From: Neobacillus sp. PS3-12
GTDB taxonomy: Bacteria > Bacillota > Bacilli > Bacillales > Cytobacillaceae
Direction: 5' to 3'
Assembly: GCF_030915385.1 (NCBI RefSeq)
Contig: NZ_CP133268.1
Location: 5,430,001 to 5,494,000, forward strand
Length of the DNA: 64,000 bases
Both the position numbers and the translations under genes were made by a program. The notes beneath the pieces were generated by a model. The model was given only the letters and a program-made list of their open reading frames with translations. It was not told where the DNA came from and made no database searches. Shown here in pieces: positions 56,351 to 64,000 of the stretch. The number at the start of each line of letters is the position of its first letter. Position 1 is the first letter of the stretch.

Positions 56351-57509
56351 ATGGCAAAATCTAATAAAGCAAAATGGGTAATTGGATTAGCTGGTGCTGC
56401 ACTCTCGGCATTTGTTCTGACACAAGTCAACGGGTCGGGAGGACAAAATCAAGGTGTAACCGCACAAGAAAAAATTTCAACAGCCGGAATGAGTAAACAA
56501 GAAAAAGAACTGGTCCAACTAGATTGGTCCAATTATTCGATAAATGGTACAACTGTCTCTGATCCCGGCACGGGAGGGGCTATTACCAGTGACCGCCAAA
56601 CAAGAAGATCTTAACTCCGAATACGTCATGCAATTGGAAGCAATGAATACAACATTTTATTTTCAAGTAAAGAATTGTCTTAAAAAAGACTGGAAAAATA
56701 TTATTTCGAACTGGATCCTGTATATTGAAAAAGAATGGTCCCGTTTTCAAATAGATAATGAGCTCTATCGCCTTAACGAGCTAACTGTGGGAGAACAAAT
56801 GATGGTTCCTCCCCCTTTGTTTGATATTCTTCAAAAAGCCGAAGATTACCGTAAAAAGACAAATGGGTTATTCTCCCCCTACTTATTACCGCAAATAAGG
56901 TTCCATGGATATGATCAAGCTTTTCCGTTTTCGTCTGCGCTTTCCAATGAATTTGAATTACCAAGTGTTTATAATCGAATGGATGGTCCCTTCGAATTTG
57001 ATCAGGATACCAACACTGTTAAGCGAAGCTCTCCTGGAAAACTAGATTTTGGCGGTATTGGAAAAGGATATGCTGTGCAGGCTACGGCCCAATGGTTAAA
57101 GGAAATTGGTCAGGCACAGGCTGGAATTGTAGATGGTGGCGGAGATATCACTGTTTGGTCTGATGGTGAAAAAGAATGGTTGATCGGCGTTGCCCATCCA
57201 TTTGAAAAAAACAAGGAAATAGCTCAGTTTAGGCTTAAGAATGGCAGCATTGCAACCTCTAATATTATCTATCGCCGCTGGAAGCAGGGGGATGTACAAA
57301 AACACCATCTTTTGAACGGCAAAACGGGACTTCCTGTGGAAAGCTCAATCATTCAAGCGACAGTAGTTAGTGAAAATCTACTTGATGCTGAAGTGGCAGC
57401 CAAACTTTGTTTTATGGAAGATCATGAGAACGAAGAATTTTTAAAAATGGCAAAGGTTAATTTAATCATACTTGTCGATAAAAATGGAAACATAAAGGTT
57501 GAACATTAA
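56351..57509 (+). CDS. Membrane-anchored FAD:protein FMN transferase (ApbE-like), frameshifted
   Basis: ApbE attaches FMN to Thr of target proteins outside the membrane. The C-terminal frame has KLDFGGIGKGYAVQ, GIVDGGGDITVW, ATSNIIYRRW, HHLLNGKTGLPVESS and ENLLDAEVAAKL. The N-terminal frame, ATG 56351, gives a single membrane helix (WVIGLAGAALSAFVLTQV) and linker. Removing one G from GGGG (56576-56579) joins them as GTGGLLPVTAKQEDL, giving 385 residues. The internal ATG before the catalytic part has no ribosome site, which supports one gene. Two adjacent genes cannot be fully excluded. Confidence 0.8.
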
Positions 57510-57541
57510 AGGAAACGGCAGCTTCGGCAGCCGTTTCCACT
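57510..57541. terminator. Bidirectional terminator
   Basis: GGAAACGGC and GCCGTTTCC arms around AGCTTCGGCA, between the convergent apbE-like and histidine kinase genes. Confidence 0.8.
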
Positions 57542-57549
57542 TTTATCGT

Positions 57550-58797
57550 TCACACTTGAAGTTTTTTCTCAAAAACAATCGTAAACACACTACCCTTGCC
57601 CAAGCCACTGCTGGCAAAAATCTTCCCACCATGTGCGGTAACAATAGCTTTGGCAATCGAAAGGCCTAATCCCGATCCTCCTTTTTCCCTTGAGATATCT
57701 CCCCTGTAAAAGCGATCAAATATATAGGGAATGTCGTTCATAGGAATTCCGCAACCGGTATCCAAAACAGATAAAACGATTTTTTCGGAACTTGATTTGA
57801 GTGCGAGCTCCACTTTCCCTTCTTTTGTAAAACGAAAGGCATTATCCAATAAAATATATAGTAATTGCTGAATTCTGGTTTCATCACATCTAAAGTGAAT
57901 ACCCTCCTGGATGCTTTCTGCAAAATCGATGTTATCTGCTGATTGGCTGCTAAATCTTTTATAAATCGATTTTGTTAATTCCGAAAGGTTAATATCACTC
58001 CTTTCCAGTGCCAAAACATTTTTATCACTTCGTGCCAGGAATAATAAATCATTAATGAGCTTATTCATCAGTTCTGCTTCTGCTTTCACATCTTCAAGAA
58101 CTTCTTGGCCAAAGGGGCTTAAGTTGTCTTTTTCTTCTCTTCTTAATAAATCAATCGAGCTATAAAAAATACTGAGCGGGGTCCGTAACTCATGACTTGC
58201 ATCCGAAACAAATTTTTCTTGTTTATTGAATGCCGTCTTTATTGGTTTAATAGCTTGGCCAGCGAAATAATACCCTAAAAATCCCAAAAGAATGCTAAAC
58301 ATTATTGTAAGTAATAATAGGATCCATGTAATATTTTCTGTTAAGTGTCTTTCACTTGAAATATCTTTACCGATGATAACGTATCCATGCAAGTAGCCAT
58401 TTGTATTAATCGGCTTTTTGATTAAAATTAGGTGTACATGTTTCCAGGTTACTTGTTTAATAAATGAAGTAGTTTTATCTGAAAGGTACTTCCCTTCAAT
58501 CCAGCCAGAGAGTTGTTTAATCGACTCCTCGCCGTAAATAAATTGATTTTTGGTATCAAAAACGTAATAAAATATCGCACGATTTGGATCATAAGATATA
58601 CCGCGATGTTCTTTTTCATAAAGATCTTCAACTAGATCCATTTTCTCCTTGTCAAAGAACGATTGTAAATCATCTTTTTCGTTTTGAATGATTTGCTGTG
58701 AAATTAGAAAATAGAGAATACCAATAAAACAAAGCAATAAAAAAAGTAATGAAAACGTATAAAGTATGGTTAGCTTGGATTTTAATTTATGAAACAT
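57550..58797 (-). CDS. Sensor histidine kinase
   Basis: A membrane helix (about 10-33), an extracytoplasmic domain of about 115 residues, a second helix (156-180), then the kinase core: H202 in SDASHELRTPLS, N-box LLDNAFRF, DTGCGIP and GGSGLGLSIAK. It pairs with the response regulator whose stop it overlaps by 11 bases. The signal is unknown; the short extracytoplasmic domain with many charged residues could sense envelope stress or ions. The adjacent, convergent stalk/ApbE unit is a possible target. Confidence 0.9.
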   Translation of the reverse strand: MFHKLKSKLTILYTFSLLFLLLCFIGILYFLISQQIIQNEKDDLQSFFDKEKMDLVEDLYEKEHRGISYDPNRAIFYYVFDTKNQFIYGEESIKQLSGWIEGKYLSDKTTSFIKQVTWKHVHLILIKKPINTNGYLHGYVIIGKDISSERHLTENITWILLLLTIMFSILLGFLGYYFAGQAIKPIKTAFNKQEKFVSDASHELRTPLSIFYSSIDLLRREEKDNLSPFGQEVLEDVKAEAELMNKLINDLLFLARSDKNVLALERSDINLSELTKSIYKRFSSQSADNIDFAESIQEGIHFRCDETRIQQLLYILLDNAFRFTKEGKVELALKSSSEKIVLSVLDTGCGIPMNDIPYIFDRFYRGDISREKGGSGLGLSIAKAIVTAHGGKIFASSGLGKGSVFTIVFEKKLQV

Positions 58798-59467
58798 CGG
58801 AACTTCTCACTTTATAACCGATTCCGCGGACGTTTTGGACCAATGAGGGGCTCCCGGGATGATCGATCTTTTTCCTAACTAGCTTCACTAAAGCATCAAG
58901 TGCATTATCGGAAACATCCGTATCAAAACCCCAAATCCGCTCAAATAGAACTTCCCTGGTAACGATTTGGTTACAGTTACGGAAAAGGATTTCAAGAAAT
59001 TGATATTCTTTTTTAGTTAAGTCGATTGCCACTCCTTTATGGGTAAGTTCATGTGTATGTAAGTTAAGTGTAAAGTCATTTATAGCGATTGACTCCTCAA
59101 AGCTTTTTTCCTTACGTCGGCTTATAGCCCTTATTCGTGCGAGCATTTCGTCAATTTCAAATGGTTTTACAATATAATCATCAGCACCTGAATCTAATCC
59201 AAGGATGATATCCTTTTTTGCATCTTTGGCGGTAACCATTAAAATCCCGCTTTTGATTCCTTTCGAACGAAGTTTTTTACAAACAGTCAGCCCATCTTCA
59301 CCTGGAATCATCCAATCAAGAATAATGACGTCATAGACAGAAAGTGAGGAATAACTGAGGGCTTCTTTACCGTTTTTGACCCAGTCAACATGATGAAATT
59401 CTTTTTTTAACAAGTGGGTCATTAATTTGCCTAGCCGCTCATCATCTTCAGCTAGTAAAATATTCAC
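58787..59467 (-). CDS. OmpR/PhoB-family response regulator
   Basis: A receiver domain has Asp8/Asp9 (AEDD), phospho-acceptor Asp51 in VIILDWMIPGEDG and Lys near 101 in VTAKDAKK. A C-terminal winged helix (LTKKEYQFLEILFRN; RKIDHPGSPSLVQNVRGIGYKV) follows. It precedes the kinase with translational overlap. About 90 bases of AT-rich sequence lie upstream, before the next gene on the same strand. Confidence 0.93.
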   Translation of the reverse strand: MNILLAEDDERLGKLMTHLLKKEFHHVDWVKNGKEALSYSSLSVYDVIILDWMIPGEDGLTVCKKLRSKGIKSGILMVTAKDAKKDIILGLDSGADDYIVKPFEIDEMLARIRAISRRKEKSFEESIAINDFTLNLHTHELTHKGVAIDLTKKEYQFLEILFRNCNQIVTREVLFERIWGFDTDVSDNALDALVKLVRKKIDHPGSPSLVQNVRGIGYKVRSSDVS

Positions 59468-59557
59468 ACCATCACTCCATCTCAGAAATTTTCTTATTAT
59501 TGTCTATCATAGCAACTTTTTCTGAAAAAAGAGTGAAAAAAGCATCATACTTTTGGA

Positions 59558-60151
59558 TTATGAAATATATATATGAGCATCTCTAAAGCTAGTTAAGATG
59601 CTGGCAGATAGACCAACAATTCCTACAATCAACAGTGAATAGAGTAAATTAGCATCTCTAAGAATGAGTAAACCCGTCATTATGATGACGGTATCAATGA
59701 TATAAATGATAATCCCTACATTTAATTTGCTCCACTTTGAAATTAACAAGGCTAATAGATCAATTCCTCCAGGACTGATATGGTTTCGCAGCATGAATCC
59801 AACGCCTATACCAACAAACACTCCACCACAGATAACACTAGCAAATATAGGAAGATGCATAACTCCATTGAGTGGAGTCATTAATTCAACTATGAATCCA
59901 GAAATAACTGCCCCTAATATGCCGTTAATAAAATAAAGAGGGTCTGATTTTAGCGCTATGAGGTAGATTGGAGTATTTAGTAAAACAATTAACAAGCTTA
60001 ACTTGAACCCGTATAGGTAGTTTAATAAAAGACTTATCCCAAATACCCCGCCATTAATTAGGTGGAATGGAAGAATAAATCCATTGATTCCTATTCCAAT
60101 TAACGAGCTGCAAAAGCATGTAATAAGTAACCTTTTTTTCATAAAATCCAT
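59558..60151 (-). CDS. YitT-family membrane protein without DUF2179
   Basis: The 197-residue protein has about five membrane helices (LITCFCSSLIGIGINGFIL, FASVICGGVFVGIGVGFML, the RNHISPGGIDLLALLIS loop) and ends soon after the last. It aligns with the membrane half of the DUF2179 protein at 44400 but lacks the soluble domain, so it is a short paralogue or natural short form. Function unknown. Confidence 0.75.
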   Translation of the reverse strand: MDFMKKRLLITCFCSSLIGIGINGFILPFHLINGGVFGISLLLNYLYGFKLSLLIVLLNTPIYLIALKSDPLYFINGILGAVISGFIVELMTPLNGVMHLPIFASVICGGVFVGIGVGFMLRNHISPGGIDLLALLISKWSKLNVGIIIYIIDTVIIMTGLLILRDANLLYSLLIVGIVGLSASILTSFRDAHIYIS

Positions 60152-60230
60152 CCCTGTCCATTCTGAGTTTATTATTACATATATGAAATAAATCCAGCTT
60201 CATTCCAATATTTCTGGACACGGGTTCTGT

Positions 60231-61310
60231 TCACTTAACGAAAGGACGAAGAATATAGCTTAGTGCTCTTAATGATGGAAAATGACTTGTTCTTAAAAGT
60301 CTCTCACCAATAAATCCCTGCATTTGGTTTACGATCATGTCTTGAAACGGGTTATCAAGCTTTTCAAAAATTTCACGTAAAACCAGTGAATTTCGATATT
60401 TTTTCATTAATGGTTTTGTTAAGACTTCGTACTTCCCTAACCCGCAAAGGTCATATGCTGCATAGATTCCCGTAAGTAGAGAAGTAAACTGGCCAAAACC
60501 TAGAAAAGGCATCAGTGACCCAAAACAATTCCCTGTAAAGAAAGTATTGCCGATGCGTGGATATTTGCAGCTGCCAATTAAATAATCCTTAATATGAAAT
60601 TGATCGGTTACTTTTAGTGACTGTTTCATAGTTGTACAAACTACCTGGTAGAAAGTATTCCAAAGTTCATGATCATTCTTAATTTTTAGACCCAACTGTG
60701 GATAGGAAATAACGACATTGGCCTCTGTATTTGAAAATGGAAGTAAATAGGCATAACCTCGTGGTGCAATATTATTGTTAAACCAAATATGTATAGTTGA
60801 TCGCTCAAACTCTCCTTCTACAGTTGCTCCCTTGAGTGTAACGGCACGGTCAACATGATAATTATGTAACTTAACGGCATATTGTGCGTCTCCTGTTGCT
60901 AAAATGACATGCGTATACTCTTGAAGTAAATCTTCATAGCTTGCTTCTGAATGGTAAAAAATTTTAGATTTCACCTGGTTAGCTAACTGTTGTTCAAATG
61001 AATGCTGGTGGCGGCCTCTAATATTAATAAACCCTAATTGCTCATTTACTTCTGACTCCGCTTTTTCTGAATGTACAATCAATTTACTAATTTGACTAAT
61101 TGGCTGTAAGAATAATTGATAGTCTTCTGAAAAAAAACGATAGGCATCTTGTATTGGTCTTGAAAAAATCGATGCAATGATTTCTGCGTTAATAAATCGA
61201 TCACCTGGCTGACTCCTTTTTTCAAAAATGATAGGAGAATGGCCATACCTTTCCAATATAATGGCACAAGCTAAGCCGGATAGACCTGCACCCATAATAG
61301 CGATTTTCAT
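60231..61310 (-). CDS. FAD-dependent oxidoreductase (geranylgeranyl-reductase-like)
   Basis: The protein has an N-terminal Rossmann motif IAIMGAGLSGLACAIILERYGH and the family RGxY-like segment PRGYAYLLPFSNTEANVVIS, and ends in a helical domain. Relatives reduce or hydroxylate isoprenoid or aromatic substrates. The ATG 61310 (MKIAIMGAG) is preceded by AAAAAGGTG at 11 bases; the earlier ATG is also possible. Substrate unknown. It is monocistronic. Confidence 0.7.
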   Translation of the reverse strand: MKIAIMGAGLSGLACAIILERYGHSPIIFEKRSQPGDRFINAEIIASIFSRPIQDAYRFFSEDYQLFLQPISQISKLIVHSEKAESEVNEQLGFINIRGRHQHSFEQQLANQVKSKIFYHSEASYEDLLQEYTHVILATGDAQYAVKLHNYHVDRAVTLKGATVEGEFERSTIHIWFNNNIAPRGYAYLLPFSNTEANVVISYPQLGLKIKNDHELWNTFYQVVCTTMKQSLKVTDQFHIKDYLIGSCKYPRIGNTFFTGNCFGSLMPFLGFGQFTSLLTGIYAAYDLCGLGKYEVLTKPLMKKYRNSLVLREIFEKLDNPFQDMIVNQMQGFIGERLLRTSHFPSLRALSYILRPFVK

Positions 61311-61382
61311 CTTTTGATTCATCACCTTTTTAATAATCATTCATCCTATTATTTTTCCTTTTTCAATTGGTTATGTGTGTAA

Positions 61383-61413
61383 AGAAAAAAGCCGCCTGTT
61401 TCGGCAGCTCAAT
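61383..61413 (-). terminator. Terminator of cwlJ
   Basis: GAGCTGCC and GGCGGCTTTTTT arms read on the minus strand with a strong T-run. Confidence 0.75.
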
Positions 61414-61423
61414 GGATATTATT

Positions 61424-61852
61424 TTAAAATGTATTATATACATTTTGACATGTTTCTGCTGTAGGTTCATAAAAGCAATGAAGCTTATAGCGAGCAACTA
61501 ATGGCTGGCCATACCAAGTTTGCGGACAGTCTCCTCCTGGACGAAAATACCATAGACTATATTTGGCAGGCCAAAATCTTTCCCCGTTTATCGTTCTTCG
61601 GGCCAATCGCCTTTCTTTTTCCCTTGGTGCCTGATAAAAATACCCATGTGTGACTGCCTCAAATGCATGTGGCTGATAAACCATTTGCGGAATGGTGCGA
61701 AGTCCTTTAAAATCAGAACAGTTTGCCCGAATCCTGTTTATACCGACATTGCCAACAAGAAGCATTCCAAGGATTCCTTCTCCTTCTGCTTCGGCTCGAA
61801 GTAACCTGGCCATTAAATTAATGTCTGACGCTCTTGCCCTCACTACTGCCAC
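61424..61852 (-). CDS. cwlJ: CwlJ-type spore cortex-lytic enzyme
   Basis: The 142-residue length equals B. subtilis CwlJ. The SleB/CwlJ hydrolase core is visible: LMARLLRAEAEGEG with the catalytic Glu, LVGNVGINRI, QMVYQPHAFEAV and CPQTWYGQPLVARY. It degrades spore cortex peptidoglycan in germination and has no signal peptide, as known for CwlJ. GGAGGT precedes GTG 61852; the earlier ATG 61885 adds 11 unrelated residues. gerQ, its usual partner, is not adjacent. Confidence 0.87.
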   Translation of the reverse strand: MAVVRARASDINLMARLLRAEAEGEGILGMLLVGNVGINRIRANCSDFKGLRTIPQMVYQPHAFEAVTHGYFYQAPREKERRLARRTINGERFWPAKYSLWYFRPGGDCPQTWYGQPLVARYKLHCFYEPTAETCQNVYNTF

Positions 61853-61946
61853 GGAACCACCTCCATTGATGTTCACCAATATCATATTCTTTTTGGGTAA
61901 AGTGTTTACATTTGGTTTTCATAAGACAAAGAGCGTAATCAAGAAT

Positions 61947-62630
61947 TTATTTGTCATCCATCTTATCGAAAAATAAAGTGCCATCACTTTGAATCTCAGC
62001 ATAAAAGATTTGATCTAAGCTAAGACCTGATTGCTCCATTTGTGTTTGCAACCATTTTTCACTTAAATTTAATTCAGTTAGATTCTTGGATACAACTTTG
62101 CCATCAACAATAATTTCCGTTGGCATGTATAATGGCTTTACTGTTTTCAGTTGTAAATCCTTTTTGGTAGGATTTTGCTGGCTTACTTTTTTCAATACCG
62201 ATAATTTTCCATCTGGTTCTAAAATGGCATAGTCAACATCTTTTGTAGAAAATATATCTTTTTCCCTTAGTAACATGCTGAGATCATCCATGTTTAATCC
62301 AGAATCAGCAAGTGATCTATCCAATATTTGTCCCTTTTTAATAACGATCGTTGGCTGACCATCCAGGATCACACGTGCCTTTCTTGATTTTAGATTAATA
62401 AAAGCCACCAGATGTGTGAGTAGTGCCCACCCTATTAAACCAACAAATCCTTCTGCCATATCAATACTGCGATCAATAGTAATCGCAGCGGCTATTGCTC
62501 CGATGGAAATTCCAGTAATGTAGTTAAAGAAGGTTAGTTGTCCTACTTGCTTTTTACCCATTATTCTTGTCATTAACAGTAAAACAGCAAACGAAATGAT
62601 TACCTTGCCTAAGACTTCAAGATAATTCAA
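61947..62630 (-). CDS. DUF421 (YetF/YrbG-type) membrane protein
   Basis: Three N-terminal membrane helices (VLGKVIISFAVLLLMTRIMG; FFNYITGISIGAIAAAITID; VGLIGWALLTHLVAFIN) precede the soluble DUF421 domain with RKARVILDGQPTIVIKKGQI and DVDYAILEPDGKLSVLKK. The family is common in spore-formers and of unknown function. The ATG at 62630 has TGAGGTG upstream. Confidence 0.85.
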   Translation of the reverse strand: MNYLEVLGKVIISFAVLLLMTRIMGKKQVGQLTFFNYITGISIGAIAAAITIDRSIDMAEGFVGLIGWALLTHLVAFINLKSRKARVILDGQPTIVIKKGQILDRSLADSGLNMDDLSMLLREKDIFSTKDVDYAILEPDGKLSVLKKVSQQNPTKKDLQLKTVKPLYMPTEIIVDGKVVSKNLTELNLSEKWLQTQMEQSGLSLDQIFYAEIQSDGTLFFDKMDDK

Positions 62631-62704
62631 GCTTTACACCTCAGATCGAAAAATTTTTTTCAGTTAAATTTTCCCCTTTATTAGATTAATTTATAATACA
62701 TATA

Positions 62705-62740
62705 AAAAAGAGATGCCGATTAATAAAAGCATCTCTTTGA
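62705..62740 (-). terminator. Terminator of the nitronate monooxygenase gene
   Basis: AAAGAGATGC and GCATCTCTTT arms with an 11-base loop. T-runs flank it on both strands, including the minus strand after the gene that ends at 62761. Confidence 0.7.
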
Positions 62741-62760
62741 CAATTGGAATCATTCATTTT

Positions 62761-63741
62761 CTACTGCTTATGTTTAAAGGTTTTGGTGTTTAATTTCTCT
62801 AATGCTTCTTGATACTCAATAATTAAGCCGTTAATGATCTCTTCTGCTGTTTCAATTTTCTGAATGACCCCGACACCATGCCCGGCAGACCATATATCCT
62901 TCCAAGCCTTTTTATTTGAATCGGATTTCATATGTTCAAACTCTATACTGTCCTTTTTTACCAATTTTTCAGGGTCCAATCCGGCTGAAATTATACTCGG
63001 TTTAAGCATATTCGCATTTACTCCTGTAAAAGCATCCGTCAAAATAAGGTCTTCATACGAAGATTTTATCACCATTTGGCGGTATTCGTCTCTTGCCATA
63101 CTTTCTTTTGCTGCTATAAAACGTGTGCCCATATAAGCAAAATCTGCACCAGCAGCTTGAGCTGCCAATACCCCATTTCCTGTAGAAATACCACCTGCAA
63201 GCACAATAATCCCTTCCCAAAATGACCTTACCATGTCAATAAGCGCAAAACCATTTACCTGCCCTGCATGACCGCCAGCTCCGCTAGCAACCAGAATAAG
63301 ACCATCCGCACCGGAATCTGCTGCTTTTTTAGCAAATCTCACATCGCTAACATCAGAAAAGACAAGTCCACCATATTCATGAACAACTTCAACCACAGCC
63401 TTCGGGCTTCCTAAGGAGGTAATGACTAATTGGGGCTTATACTTTTTGATTAAAGAGAGTTCATCCTGTAGTCTCTTGTATGTACGATGAACAACCATGT
63501 TCATTGCCCAGGGTGCAATTTTTCGACGAGGATCCTTGGATTTCATTTCAGCTAATTCTTTATTCAGACTCCCCATCCATTCTTCAAGTATCTCTATGGA
63601 ACGTGCATTCGGAGCAGGAAAAGATCCAATGATCCCATTCAAACAGCAACTTCTCACTAACTCAATACCAGAGACTAAGAACATCGGGGCCGCAATAATC
63701 GGCAGTGTAAGCTGATTCCACCAATTTTCTAGGACTTTCAT
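62761..63741 (-). CDS. Nitronate monooxygenase family protein
   Basis: The 326-residue FMN TIM-barrel enzyme oxidises nitronates to carbonyls plus nitrite. Visible segments are PIIAAPMFLVSGIELVRSC, GLILVASGAGGHAGQVNGFALI with the catalytic His of the GAGGHAG motif, GGISTGNGVLAAQAAGADFAYMGTRF and the C-terminal SAGHGVGVIQKI. AAAATTC-rich sequence precedes the ATG, and no strong ribosome site is visible. It is the last gene of the window. Confidence 0.85.
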   Translation of the reverse strand: MKVLENWWNQLTLPIIAAPMFLVSGIELVRSCCLNGIIGSFPAPNARSIEILEEWMGSLNKELAEMKSKDPRRKIAPWAMNMVVHRTYKRLQDELSLIKKYKPQLVITSLGSPKAVVEVVHEYGGLVFSDVSDVRFAKKAADSGADGLILVASGAGGHAGQVNGFALIDMVRSFWEGIIVLAGGISTGNGVLAAQAAGADFAYMGTRFIAAKESMARDEYRQMVIKSSYEDLILTDAFTGVNANMLKPSIISAGLDPEKLVKKDSIEFEHMKSDSNKKAWKDIWSAGHGVGVIQKIETAEEIINGLIIEYQEALEKLNTKTFKHKQ

Positions 63742-64000
63742 TATGGCACCACCCGTTTGAATTTTTCGAATAAACTGTTTAGTTTTATCTTACTTAAAAG
63801 TAAGGTATTATTCAATCATGTTCCTTTCTTACGTCAAGACTATAAAACATGTTTCAATGGTCATAACACGAACATTTAATTAATTATTAATTATATTATT
63901 CGTGGTTAAAGAAAAAAATATTGATTTTACCATTTTGAATGTTATAATTTAGATAAATTCATAAACGCTCATATAATCGCGAGGATATGGCTCGCAAGTT
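63742..64000. other. Right-edge intergenic region
   Basis: AT-rich sequence with no supported gene. It contains the upstream region of the nitronate monooxygenase gene and probably of a plus-strand gene beyond the edge (a TATAAT-like box near 63945). Confidence 0.35.

Noticed and set aside
1..64000. tRNA or rRNA genes, prophage and insertion sequences
   Set aside because: I looked for T-loop/anticodon patterns, integrase or transposase motifs and terminal repeats and saw none.

Overview
The window looks like chromosome from a low-GC, endospore-forming, polyhydroxyalkanoate (PHA)-producing Bacillaceae bacterium. Supporting signs are AGGAGG-type ribosome sites, T-box leaders, cre and Zur boxes, class IV PHA genes and many sporulation or germination genes (spoIIP, cotB/cotG/cotH, a gerA-type receptor operon, cwlJ, sporulenol-type cyclase). 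I see no prophage, IS element, CRISPR array, rRNA or tRNA. I assign no species.

Layout. 1-5.3 kb: a secreted/anchored phosphodiester glycosidase, a Leu T-box with leuA, and small unknown genes. 5.3-10.5 kb: ilvE, then phaP-phaQ divergent from phaR-phaB-phaC. 10.5-13.2 kb: proBA under a Pro T-box. 13.3-24.9 kb: an Upf1-like helicase, a 3-oxoacid CoA-transferase (scoAB) with an acyl-CoA carboxylase beta subunit, a HemD-like protein, spoIIP, a Zur-boxed zinc-binding lipoprotein, an MFS transporter, and an ftsZ lying outside a dcw cluster. 25-32.8 kb: a phosphotransferase, a thioesterase, an acetate/succinate CoA-transferase with a cre box and a LytTR regulator, a palindromic repeat, and a D,D-carboxypeptidase. 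32.9-37 kb: the spore-coat module cotG, cotH, cotB and a cotB-like gene. 37-45.3 kb: a Suv3-like helicase, ppdK-yqfL-ccpN and a YitT protein. 45.3-49.3 kb: a four-subunit germinant-receptor operon. 49.4-64 kb: a methyltransferase, exoA, ppiB, yppC, a squalene-hopene-type cyclase, a stalk-domain protein with ApbE, a two-component system, another YitT protein, an FAD oxidoreductase, cwlJ, a DUF421 protein and a nitronate monooxygenase.

A dominant property of this sequence is that about a dozen otherwise well-conserved genes are broken by one +1 or -1 indel, mostly in short homopolymers: phaR, the acyl-CoA carboxylase gene, spoIIP, the D,D-carboxypeptidase gene, cotG, ppdK, gerA, the methyltransferase gene, ppiB, yppC, sqhC, the stalk gene and apbE. 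Repairing one base restores a family-length protein in each case, so read errors are a simpler explanation than pseudogenes. I annotate each as one CDS spanning the shift.

Functionally, carbon storage (PHA), CoA-ester exchange (two CoA-transferases and a carboxylase) and the PEP-pyruvate node (ppdK with its regulator and CcpN) sit near a large sporulation/germination set. The most notable items are a CotG-like Arg-Ser protein hidden by a frameshift next to its probable kinase CotH, an extra-long FtsZ with a repeat-bearing linker outside the division cluster, ccpN with no standard start codon (best start AUU), and a structured intergenic RNA candidate near 52.0 kb.
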